From assembly GCA_963816855.1 (NCBI GenBank), contig CAWFMA010000035.1, positions 179,878-243,877 on the forward strand: a stretch of 64,000 bases of DNA, in the 5' to 3' direction. Each line of letters begins with the position of its first letter. Position 1 is the stretch's first letter. Below are positions 49,236 to 58,317 of the stretch, piece after piece. The notes beneath the pieces are model-generated. The model had not been told where the DNA came from, ran no database searches, and saw only the letters and a list, made by a program, of their open reading frames with translations. Source of the DNA: DASTFP01 sp963816855. Its GTDB lineage: Bacteria > Verrucomicrobiota > Verrucomicrobiia > Chthoniobacterales > Terrimicrobiaceae. The position numbers and the translations under genes are program-made.

Positions 49236-50413
49236 TCCGTCGGAAGAAGGGGTTCGATCGGCTGAATATCCCGAACGTTCGTCCGGACGCGCGGTTGCTT
49301 CACAACAGGAAGCTCGTCGGGCACGATATCTCGCTTGGGCGGCCCGCTGTAGTTGGACAACGCGGACGTTTCGACCTGCGCTTGCAAACGTCGGCGAAGG
49401 GCGAGCTTCTCTCCGGATTCTGCCCGCTCCGATCCGACGCGGAGAATGTCGTCACCATATTGGCTGCGAAGCTCCTCGATGCGGTTCTTGGCCGTTTCGG
49501 CATCCGCGGATTTCGGCTGCTTGCGGACAATGTCGTTGTAGTAAATGATCGCCGCCTTGTAGTTCTTTGACCAGTCGTAGTACTTGGCAATTTCCAAGAG
49601 GTTTCCCGCCTCGGTGCGGCCAATCGTGGCCAGGTTATCGCGAGCCTGTGGCGCTTTCTCGCTCTTCGGATACTGGAGCAAGAAGTCTTCAAAAGTCTCC
49701 TTGGAAAGGACCAGGGCCGAGAGATCCTGCGAACTCGACGTAAGCCCAAGCCGCATGTAAATATAGGCAATCTGGTAGAGCGCATCATCACAGACGTCGC
49801 TATTTGGATACTTATCCAGCACCGTCTGGTAGGCGTCGCGAGCTTGTTTGATAGCCTTCTGGCGTTCGAAGGCGAGGCCCAGATTGAACTGCGTAATGGG
49901 AGCATAAATGCTGTAGGGCGCGTTCTTAAGAATGGCCTCATACATTTTCTGCGCGCGTTCCGCGCCCGTAAAGCCGGGAATCGGGACAGTGTAGCCGAGG
50001 ACCCGCACTCTGCTCAGGTCCAGATACGAGTTTGCAATAAGAACCTGCCGAGCGACAGCCCCCTCGAATTCCGGTGTGTTTGGATAGCGCGTAATCAACT
50101 TCTGATACGCGTCGAAAGCGGAGCTCCATCTGCCTTGAATCAAAAGTAAATCGGCAATTTGGAGCTGAGCTTTCGAGGCGAATTTGGAGCCCGAAAAGTT
50201 TTTCAAAAACCTCCTGTATGCGACGAGAGCGCCATCATAGTCCTTTGCGGCATAGAGCCTTTCAGCGGCCCGAAATGCGCTCTGGTCATCGCTGTAGTGA
50301 ATTTCGCGAACGACCTCGCCGCTGGTTTCCCGAACCTCTCTCGGATATTGCGCCACGAGAGAGCACACTAAAGTCATCAGGAAAATCTGGGGCGCAAAGA
50401 ATCGAAAATACAT
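49232..50413 (-). CDS. BamD/YbgF-like TPR outer-membrane assembly protein
   Basis: 393 aa. An N-terminal export signal (IFLMTLVCSLVA), then multiple TPRs: AERLYAAKDYDGALVAYRRF, KAQLQIADLLLIQGRWSSAF, YQKLITRYPNTPEFEGAV, AYQTVLDKYPNSDVCDDALY, KTFEDFLLQYPKSEKAPQAR. Matches BamD/tol-pal type repeat proteins. The lipobox cysteine of true BamD is not clear (VCSLVAQ). The C-terminal 80 residues are charged and unlike BamD, so the assignment is to the superfamily. Confidence 0.78.
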   Translation of the reverse strand: MYFRFFAPQIFLMTLVCSLVAQYPREVRETSGEVVREIHYSDDQSAFRAAERLYAAKDYDGALVAYRRFLKNFSGSKFASKAQLQIADLLLIQGRWSSAFDAYQKLITRYPNTPEFEGAVARQVLIANSYLDLSRVRVLGYTVPIPGFTGAERAQKMYEAILKNAPYSIYAPITQFNLGLAFERQKAIKQARDAYQTVLDKYPNSDVCDDALYQIAYIYMRLGLTSSSQDLSALVLSKETFEDFLLQYPKSEKAPQARDNLATIGRTEAGNLLEIAKYYDWSKNYKAAIIYYNDIVRKQPKSADAETAKNRIEELRSQYGDDILRVGSERAESGEKLALRRRLQAQVETSALSNYSGPPKRDIVPDELPVVKQPRVRTNVRDIQPIEPLLPTE

Positions 50414-50511
50414 TCAGGGGGCGAAACCTAGGTAACATGGTGCCCTGCGTCAAGCCGCATACTCCCGGAACGCGCTGGCGTCGTGGGGCCAACCGGCGTA
50501 GCCTGAAATCC

Positions 50512-51417
50512 ATGAGCCTTCTTCTCATCGACGGCCACTACTATTTGTATCGATCGTTCTTTGCCATTCGTGGGCTCACCAACTCGAGTGGCGACCCTAC
50601 GAATGCCATCTACGGCTTCCTCAAAGCGGTGCGAAAGATGGTGGCTGACCTGAAACCCGACCTGGGCGCCGTGATCTGGGACAGGGGCCTTGCGGTTCGC
50701 CGCACGACATTGCAGGCCGCCTACAAGCAGCAGCGACCTGAAATGCCTCTGGAAATGCGCTCGCAGGAGATATGGCTGCAGACCAATGTGCCCCTGATCG
50801 GATTCGCGAGTCTGAGCCTGCCAAATACGGAAGCGGACGATCTCATTGCTTCCTATGCCCGCAAGGCTGTCGAGGATGGCCGCGACGTCGTCATCGCCAC
50901 AAACGACAAGGATCTCCTCCAGTTGACCAGTGAACGAGTCTCGATCTATTCGACAGCCAAGGCCGACACAGGCTCCAACGGCTTTGCCTTGCTCGGCCCG
51001 AAAAAAATTGAAGAAAAATGGGGGGTCGAACCGCGGAGAATCGCCGAGATTCTTGCGCTGACTGGCGACAGTTCCGACAATATCCCCGGAGTCCCCGGAG
51101 TGGGCGAAAAAACCGCCGCGCAGCTGATTCGTTCCTACGAAACCGTGGAAAATCTCCTGGCGCGGCTCGAAACCGTGCAACCGGAGAAGTTGAGACAAAA
51201 GCTTCAGGCCGCCAAAGACCTCATTGAAGCGAATCGGCGAATGGTGGCTCTCGATGATGACCTTTCGCTGCCTGTGCCTTTGGAGGAGTTGCGGATCTCC
51301 CCCCAATACGACCCGCTCCTCAAGGCTCTCAAAGCCTGCGAATTCAACAGCTTGTTGAAAGAAATCGAAGCCGAAGCCAACCGGTCCCTGACCATCCAGC
51401 AGGGCGAATTGCTCTAA
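50512..51417 (+). CDS. Stand-alone 5'-3' exonuclease (Pol I N-domain like)
   Basis: 301 aa. SLLLIDGHYYLYRSFFAIRG, AYKQQRPEMPLEM, EADDLIASYARKAVEDGRDV, VIATNDKDLLQL, and the helix-hairpin-helix LTGDSSDNIPGVPGVGEKTA. These are the metal-ligand aspartates and H3TH of the 5' nuclease domain of DNA polymerase I. No 3'-5' exonuclease or polymerase domain follows. Role by homology: RNA primer and flap removal. The start is the ATG giving MSLLLIDGH; the open frame upstream overlaps the divergent BamD-like gene and is discarded. Confidence 0.92.
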   Translation: MSLLLIDGHYYLYRSFFAIRGLTNSSGDPTNAIYGFLKAVRKMVADLKPDLGAVIWDRGLAVRRTTLQAAYKQQRPEMPLEMRSQEIWLQTNVPLIGFASLSLPNTEADDLIASYARKAVEDGRDVVIATNDKDLLQLTSERVSIYSTAKADTGSNGFALLGPKKIEEKWGVEPRRIAEILALTGDSSDNIPGVPGVGEKTAAQLIRSYETVENLLARLETVQPEKLRQKLQAAKDLIEANRRMVALDDDLSLPVPLEELRISPQYDPLLKALKACEFNSLLKEIEAEANRSLTIQQGELL

Positions 51418-51514
51418 CCGGTTCTCGAAATCGGGAAGACGGCGACATTTTTGTTCTTCCCTGGCTCGGAAATTGCTTGCAGAAGCAACTCCGGTCCCTG
51501 ATTTTGCTCTCGTA

Positions 51515-52891
51515 ATGGCGGGAATGGAGCAAATTCAGGGGCTTTCTTTGCAGCAGACGCTGTCGCCTCAGATGCAGCAGAGTTTGCATATTTTGCAGGC
51601 TCCGTTGATGGAACTTCGGCAGCTGGTCACGGCGGAGTTGGAGGCAAATCCGGCCCTGGAGGAGGAACTGCGGGAAACAGTCGGGGACACCGAGGTGCGC
51701 GAACTGCAGAAGGCTGACCTGGCTGATCAATGGAACGAGTATTACGCGCAACGGGCGACCTCGGAGCCGTGGACCGCGGACGCCCAGGCGCGGCGTCAGC
51801 ATTTTTTTGATTCGCAGACGAAGTCCCCGACGTTGCAACAGCATTTGCTGGATCAAGTCAACGGATCGGATATGACCAGTCGCCAACGGGGCATCGCGCT
51901 GGTAGTCGTTGGAAATATCGACGAACAGGGCTATTTGCGCGAGACGGCCGCGGAGATTGCCTCTCAAGCGGGTTGCCTTGAAGGAGAGGCTGAAGAAGTG
52001 ATTGAACAAGTTCAGGGTTTTGACCCGGCGGGTGTGGCCGCCCGGGATCTTTCGGAGTGCCTTCTCATTCAATTGCGCCGCAACGGCAGGCAGTACAGCC
52101 TGGAAAGTAGGATCGTGCAGCACCATCTTGAGGAACTGAGCCGGAGGAAGCTCCCCGAGATCGCGCGGCAGTTCCACGTCTCGCTTCCCGACGTTCAGGA
52201 GGCGGCGGAAGCCATCGCTCGTCTGGAGCCGCGTCCGGGACGGCCATTTTCGACGGAGGACGAGCAAGCGATTCTTCCCGACGTTCTCGTGGAGCGGGAC
52301 GGCGACAGCTACACGGTTTCGCTGAACGACGACGAGATTCCCTCCCTGCGTATTGGCGATAGATACAAGGACATGCTTTCTCAATCGGCGAGCGATCGCG
52401 AGGTTCGCGACTACCTTCGCGAAAAGATTCGCGGCGGCAGGTTTTTCATCCGGTGTGTCCAGCAGCGGCAACACACGCTTTTGAACATCGCGCGCGAGAT
52501 TGTCGAGCGACAGCGGGATTTCTTCGATCTTGGCCCGGCCCATTTGAGGCCGATGACGATGAGCAAAGTGGCCCAAGCCGTCGGCGTGCACGAGACGACG
52601 GTGAGCCGGGCGGTCTCGGGAAAGTATATGGTCACGCCGCGGGGGCTCTTTGAGCTGAAGTATTTCTTCACCTCCGGCTACACGACAAACGATGGCGAGT
52701 CGGTGAGCAACGAGAGCGTGCGCCAGGCCATCGCGGAGATCGTGCGCGGGGAAGACTCCCGGCATCCCCTGAGCGACCAGGGGGTCGTCGAGATGCTGTC
52801 CGAACGGGGGCTTCCCATCGCGCGTCGGACTGTCGCGAAGTACCGGGAGCAACTCGGAATATTGCCCAGCCACTTCCGCAAGGCCTTCTAG
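51515..52891 (+). CDS. rpoN: RNA polymerase sigma-54 factor
   Basis: 458 aa. Region I: QGLSLQQTLSPQMQQSLHIL and LMELRQLVTAELEANPALEE. The core-binding region includes DLSECLLIQLRRNG and FDPAGVAARDL. The HTH is TMSKVAQAVGVHETTVSRAV. The RpoN box is ARRTVAKYREQLGI, and the protein ends LPSHFRKAF. All regions are complete. Start chosen at MAGMEQIQGL; the next ATG (51524) is also possible. It directs enhancer-dependent transcription; no bEBP activator lies in this window. Confidence 0.97.
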   Translation: MAGMEQIQGLSLQQTLSPQMQQSLHILQAPLMELRQLVTAELEANPALEEELRETVGDTEVRELQKADLADQWNEYYAQRATSEPWTADAQARRQHFFDSQTKSPTLQQHLLDQVNGSDMTSRQRGIALVVVGNIDEQGYLRETAAEIASQAGCLEGEAEEVIEQVQGFDPAGVAARDLSECLLIQLRRNGRQYSLESRIVQHHLEELSRRKLPEIARQFHVSLPDVQEAAEAIARLEPRPGRPFSTEDEQAILPDVLVERDGDSYTVSLNDDEIPSLRIGDRYKDMLSQSASDREVRDYLREKIRGGRFFIRCVQQRQHTLLNIAREIVERQRDFFDLGPAHLRPMTMSKVAQAVGVHETTVSRAVSGKYMVTPRGLFELKYFFTSGYTTNDGESVSNESVRQAIAEIVRGEDSRHPLSDQGVVEMLSERGLPIARRTVAKYREQLGILPSHFRKAF

Positions 52892-52951
52892 GACGGCCGT
52901 CCGAATCCGCGCGCTTGTCCTCCGCATCGCGGGAACGATATTGATGTCATC

Positions 52952-54028
52952 ATGCTGCCTCTTGACGAACAGACCCTTCGTAACGCTCTTCGAGCGGTCA
53001 AGTATCCCGGTTTTTCGCGCGACATTGTCTCGTTTGGCCTGGTCAAGGAAATCCTCGTCCAGGATGAGACGCATGTTGTCGTCCAGCTTGTTTTGACCAC
53101 CTCCGAGCCGGCGATCGCCAGGCAGATTCGCGACGAGGTGCGCGCGACTCTGGGCGCGCTGGAGGGCGTGCGGCACGTCGATGTCAAGGTCGATATTCAG
53201 TCGCCGGCCGCGAAGTCTGGAAGTCCTGGTCCGGCAAATCTTGAGGGCGTGGAGCACGTAATCGCCGTGGCCAGCGGCAAAGGAGGTGTCGGAAAGTCCA
53301 CGGTGGCGGCAAATCTCGCCGTTGCGCTGGCGTCAACCGGCGCCGCTGTGGGTCTTTGCGATTGCGACCTCTACGGCCCAAGCATCGCCCTAATGTTTGG
53401 GAGCAACGAGCGGCCAATGGCTGATGATCAAGATCGCATTCTTCCCATCGAGCGCGAAGGATTGAAACTCATGTCCATGGGTTTTTTGCTCGATGATGCC
53501 TCGCCTGCCGTTCTGCGCGGCCCGATGGTGACCCGTTATACCCAGCAATTTCTGCATCAGGTGGCATGGGCTCCTCTCGACTATCTCGTTCTCGATCTGC
53601 CGCCCGGCACCGGCGACATCCAACTTACCATCGTCCAGGCTGTCGCCTTGCATGGGGCCGTTATCGTCACGACTCCTCAGGAGGTTGCCCTTATCGACGC
53701 CCGCAAGGCGGTTTCGATGTTTCAGAAGACCAACGTCCCGGTCCTCGGGATCGTGGAAAACTTGAGTTACTTCCTTTGTCCAAGCGATGGGAGGCGCTAC
53801 GAGATTTTCGGGGCAGGGGGCGGACAGCGCGAGGCGGCTAGGCTGCGTGTCCCGCTCCTGGGGCAGGTTCCCATCGACATCGCGTTGCGCGAATCGGGCG
53901 ACGTGGGCCGGCCCTTGACGGCCAGTGATCCCAACGGAGTGATCGGCAAAGTTTTCAAGGAGATTGCCTACCGCATCGTCGAAGGGCCCGCGGCCGGCGG
54001 ATCAGGCTCGTATTTTAATCGTAAGTAA
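52952..54028 (+). CDS. mrp: Mrp/NBP35-type P-loop Fe-S carrier protein
   Basis: 358 aa. An N-terminal MIP18/DUF59-like domain (residues about 1-85, LDEQTLRNALRAVKYPGFSR), then the deviant Walker A VASGKGGVGKSTVAANLAVA, CDCDLYGPSIALMFG, LDYLVLDLPPGTGDIQLT. Near the C-terminus, YFLCPSDGRRYEIFGAGGG occupies the position of the usual CPxC motif, but the second cysteine is replaced. Predicted role: Fe-S cluster delivery. Ends overlapping the next gene as TAATG. Confidence 0.92.
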   Translation: MLPLDEQTLRNALRAVKYPGFSRDIVSFGLVKEILVQDETHVVVQLVLTTSEPAIARQIRDEVRATLGALEGVRHVDVKVDIQSPAAKSGSPGPANLEGVEHVIAVASGKGGVGKSTVAANLAVALASTGAAVGLCDCDLYGPSIALMFGSNERPMADDQDRILPIEREGLKLMSMGFLLDDASPAVLRGPMVTRYTQQFLHQVAWAPLDYLVLDLPPGTGDIQLTIVQAVALHGAVIVTTPQEVALIDARKAVSMFQKTNVPVLGIVENLSYFLCPSDGRRYEIFGAGGGQREAARLRVPLLGQVPIDIALRESGDVGRPLTASDPNGVIGKVFKEIAYRIVEGPAAGGSGSYFNRK

Positions 54029-54336
54029 TGTGTAATAAGTGGCTTGTCGAATTCGAATTTTCGCCCGAGGCGGAAAATGCGTTTGACAGGGTACCGAAAT
54101 GGTTCCTTTATTACGAAACGATGAATCCCCAGAGGAATGAGGGCTCGGAACTCGTCAAGAACTCCGTTCTGTACAAGGAATTTCTCGCTGAAAGAGAGGA
54201 AATTCTGCGACACAAATGGATTGAAAGCGAGAAAGCGGGCCATGACATCGGATTTGAGAGAGCGCTTTTGGATTGGATTGTGAAGTATCGTTCGGCGTGG
54301 AGGGACGAGCGGTCGAAGCAACAGAAAGCCGCGTAG
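54028..54336 (+). CDS. Small charged protein of unknown function
   Basis: 102 aa, highly charged. NAFDRVPKWFLYYETMNPQR, VLYKEFLAEREEILRHKWIE, SEKAGHDIGFERALLDWIVK. The LRHKWIESEKAGHDIGFERAL stretch recalls helical motifs in DUF4032-like proteins, but I cannot assign it. Its ATG overlaps the mrp stop codon (TAATG), and pyrR follows 42 bases later, so it belongs to the mrp-pyrR transcript. Confidence 0.65.
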   Translation: MCNKWLVEFEFSPEAENAFDRVPKWFLYYETMNPQRNEGSELVKNSVLYKEFLAEREEILRHKWIESEKAGHDIGFERALLDWIVKYRSAWRDERSKQQKAA

Positions 54337-54353
54337 AACCTCCAGCCTTTAAG

Positions 54354-54371
54354 GCGGCCCCGAGAGGTCGC
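54354..54371 (+). promoter_or_regulatory. PyrR-type RNA binding hairpin
   Basis: Six-base stem (GCGGCC/GGTCGC, one G-U) closed by the hexaloop CCGAGA, which fits the PyrR loop consensus CNGNGA. It ends 1 base before an AAGGAG (54373-54378) and the pyrR start codon. PyrR is known to bind such loops in pyr mRNA leaders. No terminator is present, so translational repression of pyrR-pyrB-pyrC is the likely mechanism. Confidence 0.55.
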
Positions 54372-54378
54372 GAAGGAG

Positions 54379-54930
54379 ATGAATGGAACGGAGGAAACGC
54401 AGCTCGTGATGGACGCGGGGGCCATCCGCAAGGCCATTCTCCGGATCGCGCACGAGATCATCGAGCACAACTCTGACTTGTCGCGCCTTGTCGTGGCCGG
54501 CATTCCGACCCGCGGCGTCGAGATCGCCCGTCGAATTATCGAACATATCGAAGCGACCGAAGGAGTCCGGCCGGAGTTTGGCGTGGTCGATGTTTCCATG
54601 CACCGCGATGACATCTCCACGCGAGGAAGACCAACTCTGGTCGTCCCGACCCAACTTCCTCTTGAACTCGATGGAAGGACGATCGTGCTGGTTGACGACG
54701 TGCTTTTCACCGGACGCAGTTGTCGCGCGGCGCTGGACGCCATTCTTTCGTTTGGGCGGCCCGCCAGGATTCAGTATGCGGTTCTTGTGGATCGCGGGCA
54801 TCGCGAGTTGCCGATTCGCGCTGACTACGTCGGGAAAAATCTGCCCACGGCTCGCCAGGAGCGAATCCGGGTGAGATTTGAGAAACTGGATGGAACCCCC
54901 GACAGCGTCACCGTGGTGAAACCCTCATGA
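54379..54930 (+). CDS. pyrR: PyrR pyrimidine regulatory protein / uracil phosphoribosyltransferase
   Basis: 183 aa PRTase-fold regulator. MDAGAIRKAILRIAHEIIEH, GIPTRGVEIARRI, GVVDVSMHRDDIS, the PRPP loop IVLVDDVLFTGRSCRAALDA, and ILVDRGHRELPIRADYVGKN-type VLVDRGHRELPIRADYVGKN. Binds UMP/UTP and pyr mRNA. The AAGGAG abuts the first ATG with no spacer, so an alternative start (GTG 54406 or ATG 54409, preceded by GGAGG) is possible, but the longer N-terminus fits family alignments better. Overlaps pyrB by 4 bases. Confidence 0.93.
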   Translation: MNGTEETQLVMDAGAIRKAILRIAHEIIEHNSDLSRLVVAGIPTRGVEIARRIIEHIEATEGVRPEFGVVDVSMHRDDISTRGRPTLVVPTQLPLELDGRTIVLVDDVLFTGRSCRAALDAILSFGRPARIQYAVLVDRGHRELPIRADYVGKNLPTARQERIRVRFEKLDGTPDSVTVVKPS

Positions 54931-55862
54931 GCCGCTGGATACGCAAAGACCTGCTCGGGCTCGACGAGCTCAGCAAGGACGAAATTTGGAACGTCCTGGA
55001 AACGGCTCGCGCCTTCAAGGGCGTCGGCGAACGAAGCCTTAAAAAGGTTCCCGCTCTTCGCGGCCGGACGTTGATAAACTTTTTTGTCGAGCCGAGCACG
55101 CGCACGCGCACCTCGTTCGAGCTGGCGGCGATGCGACTGAGTGCGGACGTCGTGAACATTTCCGCCGGGGCATCCAGCCTTCAAAAAGGCGAGAGTCTCA
55201 AGGATACCGCGCTCAATCTCCAAGCGTTGCGCGCGGACATCATCGTGCTGCGCCACGGTTCGGCGGGATCCTCCCGTTTTCTCGCGGAGCGCCTTCGGGC
55301 GAGCATCATTAACGCCGGCGATGGCGCCCACGAACATCCCACCCAGGGTTTGCTGGACACTTTTACCATTTTGGAGAGACGCGGCAAGATCGAAGGCCTC
55401 GACGTGGCGATAGTCGGAGACATTCTCTTTAGCCGGGTGGCCAGGTCGAACATTTGCGCGCTGACAAAACTGGGTGCGAAGGTGACCGTCGTGGGGCCTT
55501 CAACGCTTGTTCCCCGGGCCTTCGAGAAGCTCGGTGTGCGGGTGATTCACAGACTCGACGACGTCCTGGAGTCGTGCGACGTGATCAATCTCCTCCGGAT
55601 TCAACACGAACGCCAGCGCAAGGAGTATTTTCCGGGGCTGGGCGAATATATCTCGCTTTTCGGCCTGACAAAAGCGCGAGCGGCTCGCCTCAAGCCGGAT
55701 TGTCTGGTCATGCACCCTGGGCCCATCAACCGGGGGGTGGAGATCGACAGCGACGTGGCCGATGGAACGCGCAGCGTCATTCTTGAACAAGTCACCAATG
55801 GTCTCGCGGTGCGTATGGCCGTGCTTTATCTGTGCGCGGGCGGCGTCGGCCTCGATTCATGA
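54927..55862 (+). CDS. pyrB: Aspartate carbamoyltransferase catalytic subunit
   Basis: 311 aa; carbamoyl phosphate plus aspartate to carbamoyl-aspartate. FFVEPSTRTRTSFELAAMRL (carbamoyl-phosphate site), SSLQKGESLKDTALNLQAL, NAGDGAHEHPTQGLLDTFTI, VAIVGDILFSRVARSNICAL, NLLRIQHERQ and MHPGPINRGVEI. Complete and typical. No pyrI regulatory subunit follows; pyrC overlaps by 4 bases. Confidence 0.97.
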   Translation: MSRWIRKDLLGLDELSKDEIWNVLETARAFKGVGERSLKKVPALRGRTLINFFVEPSTRTRTSFELAAMRLSADVVNISAGASSLQKGESLKDTALNLQALRADIIVLRHGSAGSSRFLAERLRASIINAGDGAHEHPTQGLLDTFTILERRGKIEGLDVAIVGDILFSRVARSNICALTKLGAKVTVVGPSTLVPRAFEKLGVRVIHRLDDVLESCDVINLLRIQHERQRKEYFPGLGEYISLFGLTKARAARLKPDCLVMHPGPINRGVEIDSDVADGTRSVILEQVTNGLAVRMAVLYLCAGGVGLDS

Positions 55863-57142
55863 AAGCGCTTCGAATCGCCAACGGAAGGATTATCGATCCC
55901 GCGAACAAGCGAGACGAAGTGGCGGATCTTTGGATCGCGGACGGAGTTTTCACCAACCAGCCGCGGGGCGAGGAATCGGAGGTGGAGAGCATAGACGCCA
56001 CGGGTCTCATCGTGGCCCCGGGTTTGATTGATATGCACGTCCACTTTCGAGATCCCGGCCAGTCGCAGAAAGAGACCATTGCGACTGGGTCTCGCGCCGC
56101 CGCCGCTGGCGGCTTCTCGAGTGTTGTGTGCATGCCCAATACCAATCCGGTGGCAGACAATGCCGGAACCATTGCCCTTATCCGGGAGAAAGCGCAGTGC
56201 AACGCAGAGATCAATATCTTCACCGCGGGCGCCATTACGAAAGGTCTCGCCGGCGAGGAGTTGGCGCCGTACGGGTCGATGTTTGCGGCCGGGATAGTCG
56301 CCATAACGGACGATGGCCATTGCGTGCAGAATCACGAGGTCATGCGTCGCGCGGTCGAATATGCCCGGATGTTTGGAATCCCCGTGCTTGACCATTGCCA
56401 GGACTACTCGCTCGTTGGCAACGGGGTAATGCATGAGGGAGAGTGGAGCCTCCGGCTCGGTCTGCCGGGGTGGCCTAGGATCGGTGAGGAAATCATTGTC
56501 GCGAGGAATATCCTGCTTTCCGAGCTCTGCGATTCGCCGATTCATTGCCAACATATCAGCTCCGGCGGCAGTGTGCGCTTGCTCAGGGAGGCGAAGTCGC
56601 GAGGAATGAAGGTTTCGGGCGAAGTTTGCCCACATCACATCGCGCTGACGGATGAATGCCTTCGGAGGTTTGACAGCAACTACAAGGTCAACCCGCCCCT
56701 GCGCTCCGCGAGCGATATCGAGGAAATCGTTGAAGGCCTTGCGGACGGCACGCTCGACATCCTCTGCAGCGACCACGCGCCGCATGCCTTATATGAAAAG
56801 GAAGTCGAGCTGGATCAGGCGCCCTTCGGAATCGCGGGGCTCGAAACGGAGTTCGGTCTTTTCTGCGATATCCTCGTCCACAAGAAGAAAGCGGTTCCTC
56901 TTGATCGTCTCATCGAGATGTTGACGGTAAATCCTGCCCGCTTGCTGTCTCTGGATCGCGGAACTCTCTCAGCCGGTGCGCCGGCGGACGTGGCCCTGAT
57001 TGATCCCAATTTGGAATGGAGATTCGACAAGGAAAAATCCGAATCGCTTTCGCGAAATACCCCGTTTCACGGTACGGAGCTCAAGGGGCGCGTCGTGCGA
57101 ACGATTGTCACCGGGAAAACGGTCTGGGCTCTCGAGGTTTGA
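55859..57142 (+). CDS. pyrC: Dihydroorotase
   Basis: 427 aa amidohydrolase, class I type. LIVAPGLIDMHVHFRDPGQS (metal-binding HxH), ETIATGSRAAAAGGFSSVVC, MPNTNPVADN, the histidines in PVLDHCQDYSL and SPIHCQHISSGGSVRLLREA, KVSGEVCPHHIALTDECL, and LDILCSDHAPHA (catalytic Asp). The ATG overlaps the pyrB stop (ATGA). The 27 bases of open frame upstream are inside pyrB and not used. Ends overlapping tgt. Confidence 0.97.
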   Translation: MKALRIANGRIIDPANKRDEVADLWIADGVFTNQPRGEESEVESIDATGLIVAPGLIDMHVHFRDPGQSQKETIATGSRAAAAGGFSSVVCMPNTNPVADNAGTIALIREKAQCNAEINIFTAGAITKGLAGEELAPYGSMFAAGIVAITDDGHCVQNHEVMRRAVEYARMFGIPVLDHCQDYSLVGNGVMHEGEWSLRLGLPGWPRIGEEIIVARNILLSELCDSPIHCQHISSGGSVRLLREAKSRGMKVSGEVCPHHIALTDECLRRFDSNYKVNPPLRSASDIEEIVEGLADGTLDILCSDHAPHALYEKEVELDQAPFGIAGLETEFGLFCDILVHKKKAVPLDRLIEMLTVNPARLLSLDRGTLSAGAPADVALIDPNLEWRFDKEKSESLSRNTPFHGTELKGRVVRTIVTGKTVWALEV

Positions 57143-58269
57143 CCGCCCCGTACACACTCCTGGCCACGGACCCGTCCTCCAAAGCGAGAGCGGGAACCCT
57201 GCGGACGCGTCGCGGTCTTATTGAGACGCCCGTGTTCATGCCCGTTGGCACGCAAGGCTCCGTCAAGGCTGTGTCGCCCGCGGAGCTTTACGAACTTGGA
57301 GCTCAAATTGTCCTCGGAAATACCTACCATCTCCATGTCCGGCCGGGAGAGAAAGTGATCGCCCGGCAAGGTGGGCTGCACAAATTCATGGGATTGCGCC
57401 TTCCGATTCTCACTGACAGCGGAGGATTTCAGGTCTTCTCCCTGGCCAAGCTGCGAAAAATCACTGAAGAGGGGGCGCACTTCCAGAATCATCTGGATGG
57501 AACTTCCACCTTTATTGGGCCGGAGCGCTCGATGGAAATTCAACAGGCGTTGGGTTCGGATATCGTCATGACTTTTGACGAGTGTCCTCCGTATCCATGT
57601 TCCCGCGAGGATGCCTGCCGTAGCCTGGAACTCACCTCACGCTGGGCGGCGCGATGCAAAGCCTGGTGGCAGCGCAAGGACAACGACGAACGGCCGCTGC
57701 TGTTTGGGATCGTTCAGGGCTCCTCCTATCCCGATCTCCGCGAACGCAGCGCCCGCGGGTTGGTGCAGATTAGTTTCGATGGCTACGCCATCGGCGGTGT
57801 GAGCGTGGGAGAACCGGAACTCGAAATGATGAAGGCCGTCGAAAACGCAGAAACATTTCTTCCGCCGGACCGCGCACGCTACGCCATGGGGCTGGGCACA
57901 CCGCCCCAAATGATCGAGATGATCGCCCGCGGGGTGGATATGTTTGATTGCGTGCTGCCGACGCGCATTGCGCGCAATGGGACGGCCTTCACCCGATACG
58001 GCACCCTCCCGCTAAAGAACGCCGCCTTTATCGAAGACTCGGAGCCGATCGAAGAAAATTGCGAATGTTATTGCTGTAGGAACTTTTCTCGTGCCTACCT
58101 CCGGCACTTGATCAAAGCGGAGGAGATTCTTGGTCTCCGGCTGGTGACCCTGCACAACCTGCACTTTTATTTGCGGCTGATGCGTGTCGCGAGAACTGCG
58201 ATCCTGCAGGGGCGCTTTGCGGAATTCCGCGAACAATTCGTCGCCAACTACCGGTCGAACGGGGCTTGA
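57139..58269 (+). CDS. tgt: tRNA-guanine transglycosylase
   Basis: 376 aa TIM-barrel enzyme exchanging G34 for preQ1 in queuosine tRNAs. TPVFMPVGTQGSVKAVSPAE, LGNTYHLHVRPG, LTDSGGFQVFSLAKLRKITE (catalytic Asp region), FDECPPYPCSREDA, GIVQGSSYPDLRERSA, GYAIGGVSVGE, and the zinc site CECYCCRNFSRAYLRHLIKA. The most likely start is TTG at 57139, overlapping the pyrC stop as TTGA and giving a protein of normal length; upstream in-frame codons lie in pyrC. Confidence 0.95.
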   Translation: MTAPYTLLATDPSSKARAGTLRTRRGLIETPVFMPVGTQGSVKAVSPAELYELGAQIVLGNTYHLHVRPGEKVIARQGGLHKFMGLRLPILTDSGGFQVFSLAKLRKITEEGAHFQNHLDGTSTFIGPERSMEIQQALGSDIVMTFDECPPYPCSREDACRSLELTSRWAARCKAWWQRKDNDERPLLFGIVQGSSYPDLRERSARGLVQISFDGYAIGGVSVGEPELEMMKAVENAETFLPPDRARYAMGLGTPPQMIEMIARGVDMFDCVLPTRIARNGTAFTRYGTLPLKNAAFIEDSEPIEENCECYCCRNFSRAYLRHLIKAEEILGLRLVTLHNLHFYLRLMRVARTAILQGRFAEFREQFVANYRSNGA

Positions 58270-58317
58270 AGCAGCCGTTCCGCAGGACCTACCGACGGCG
58301 AAGTCCCTGGGGACTCT

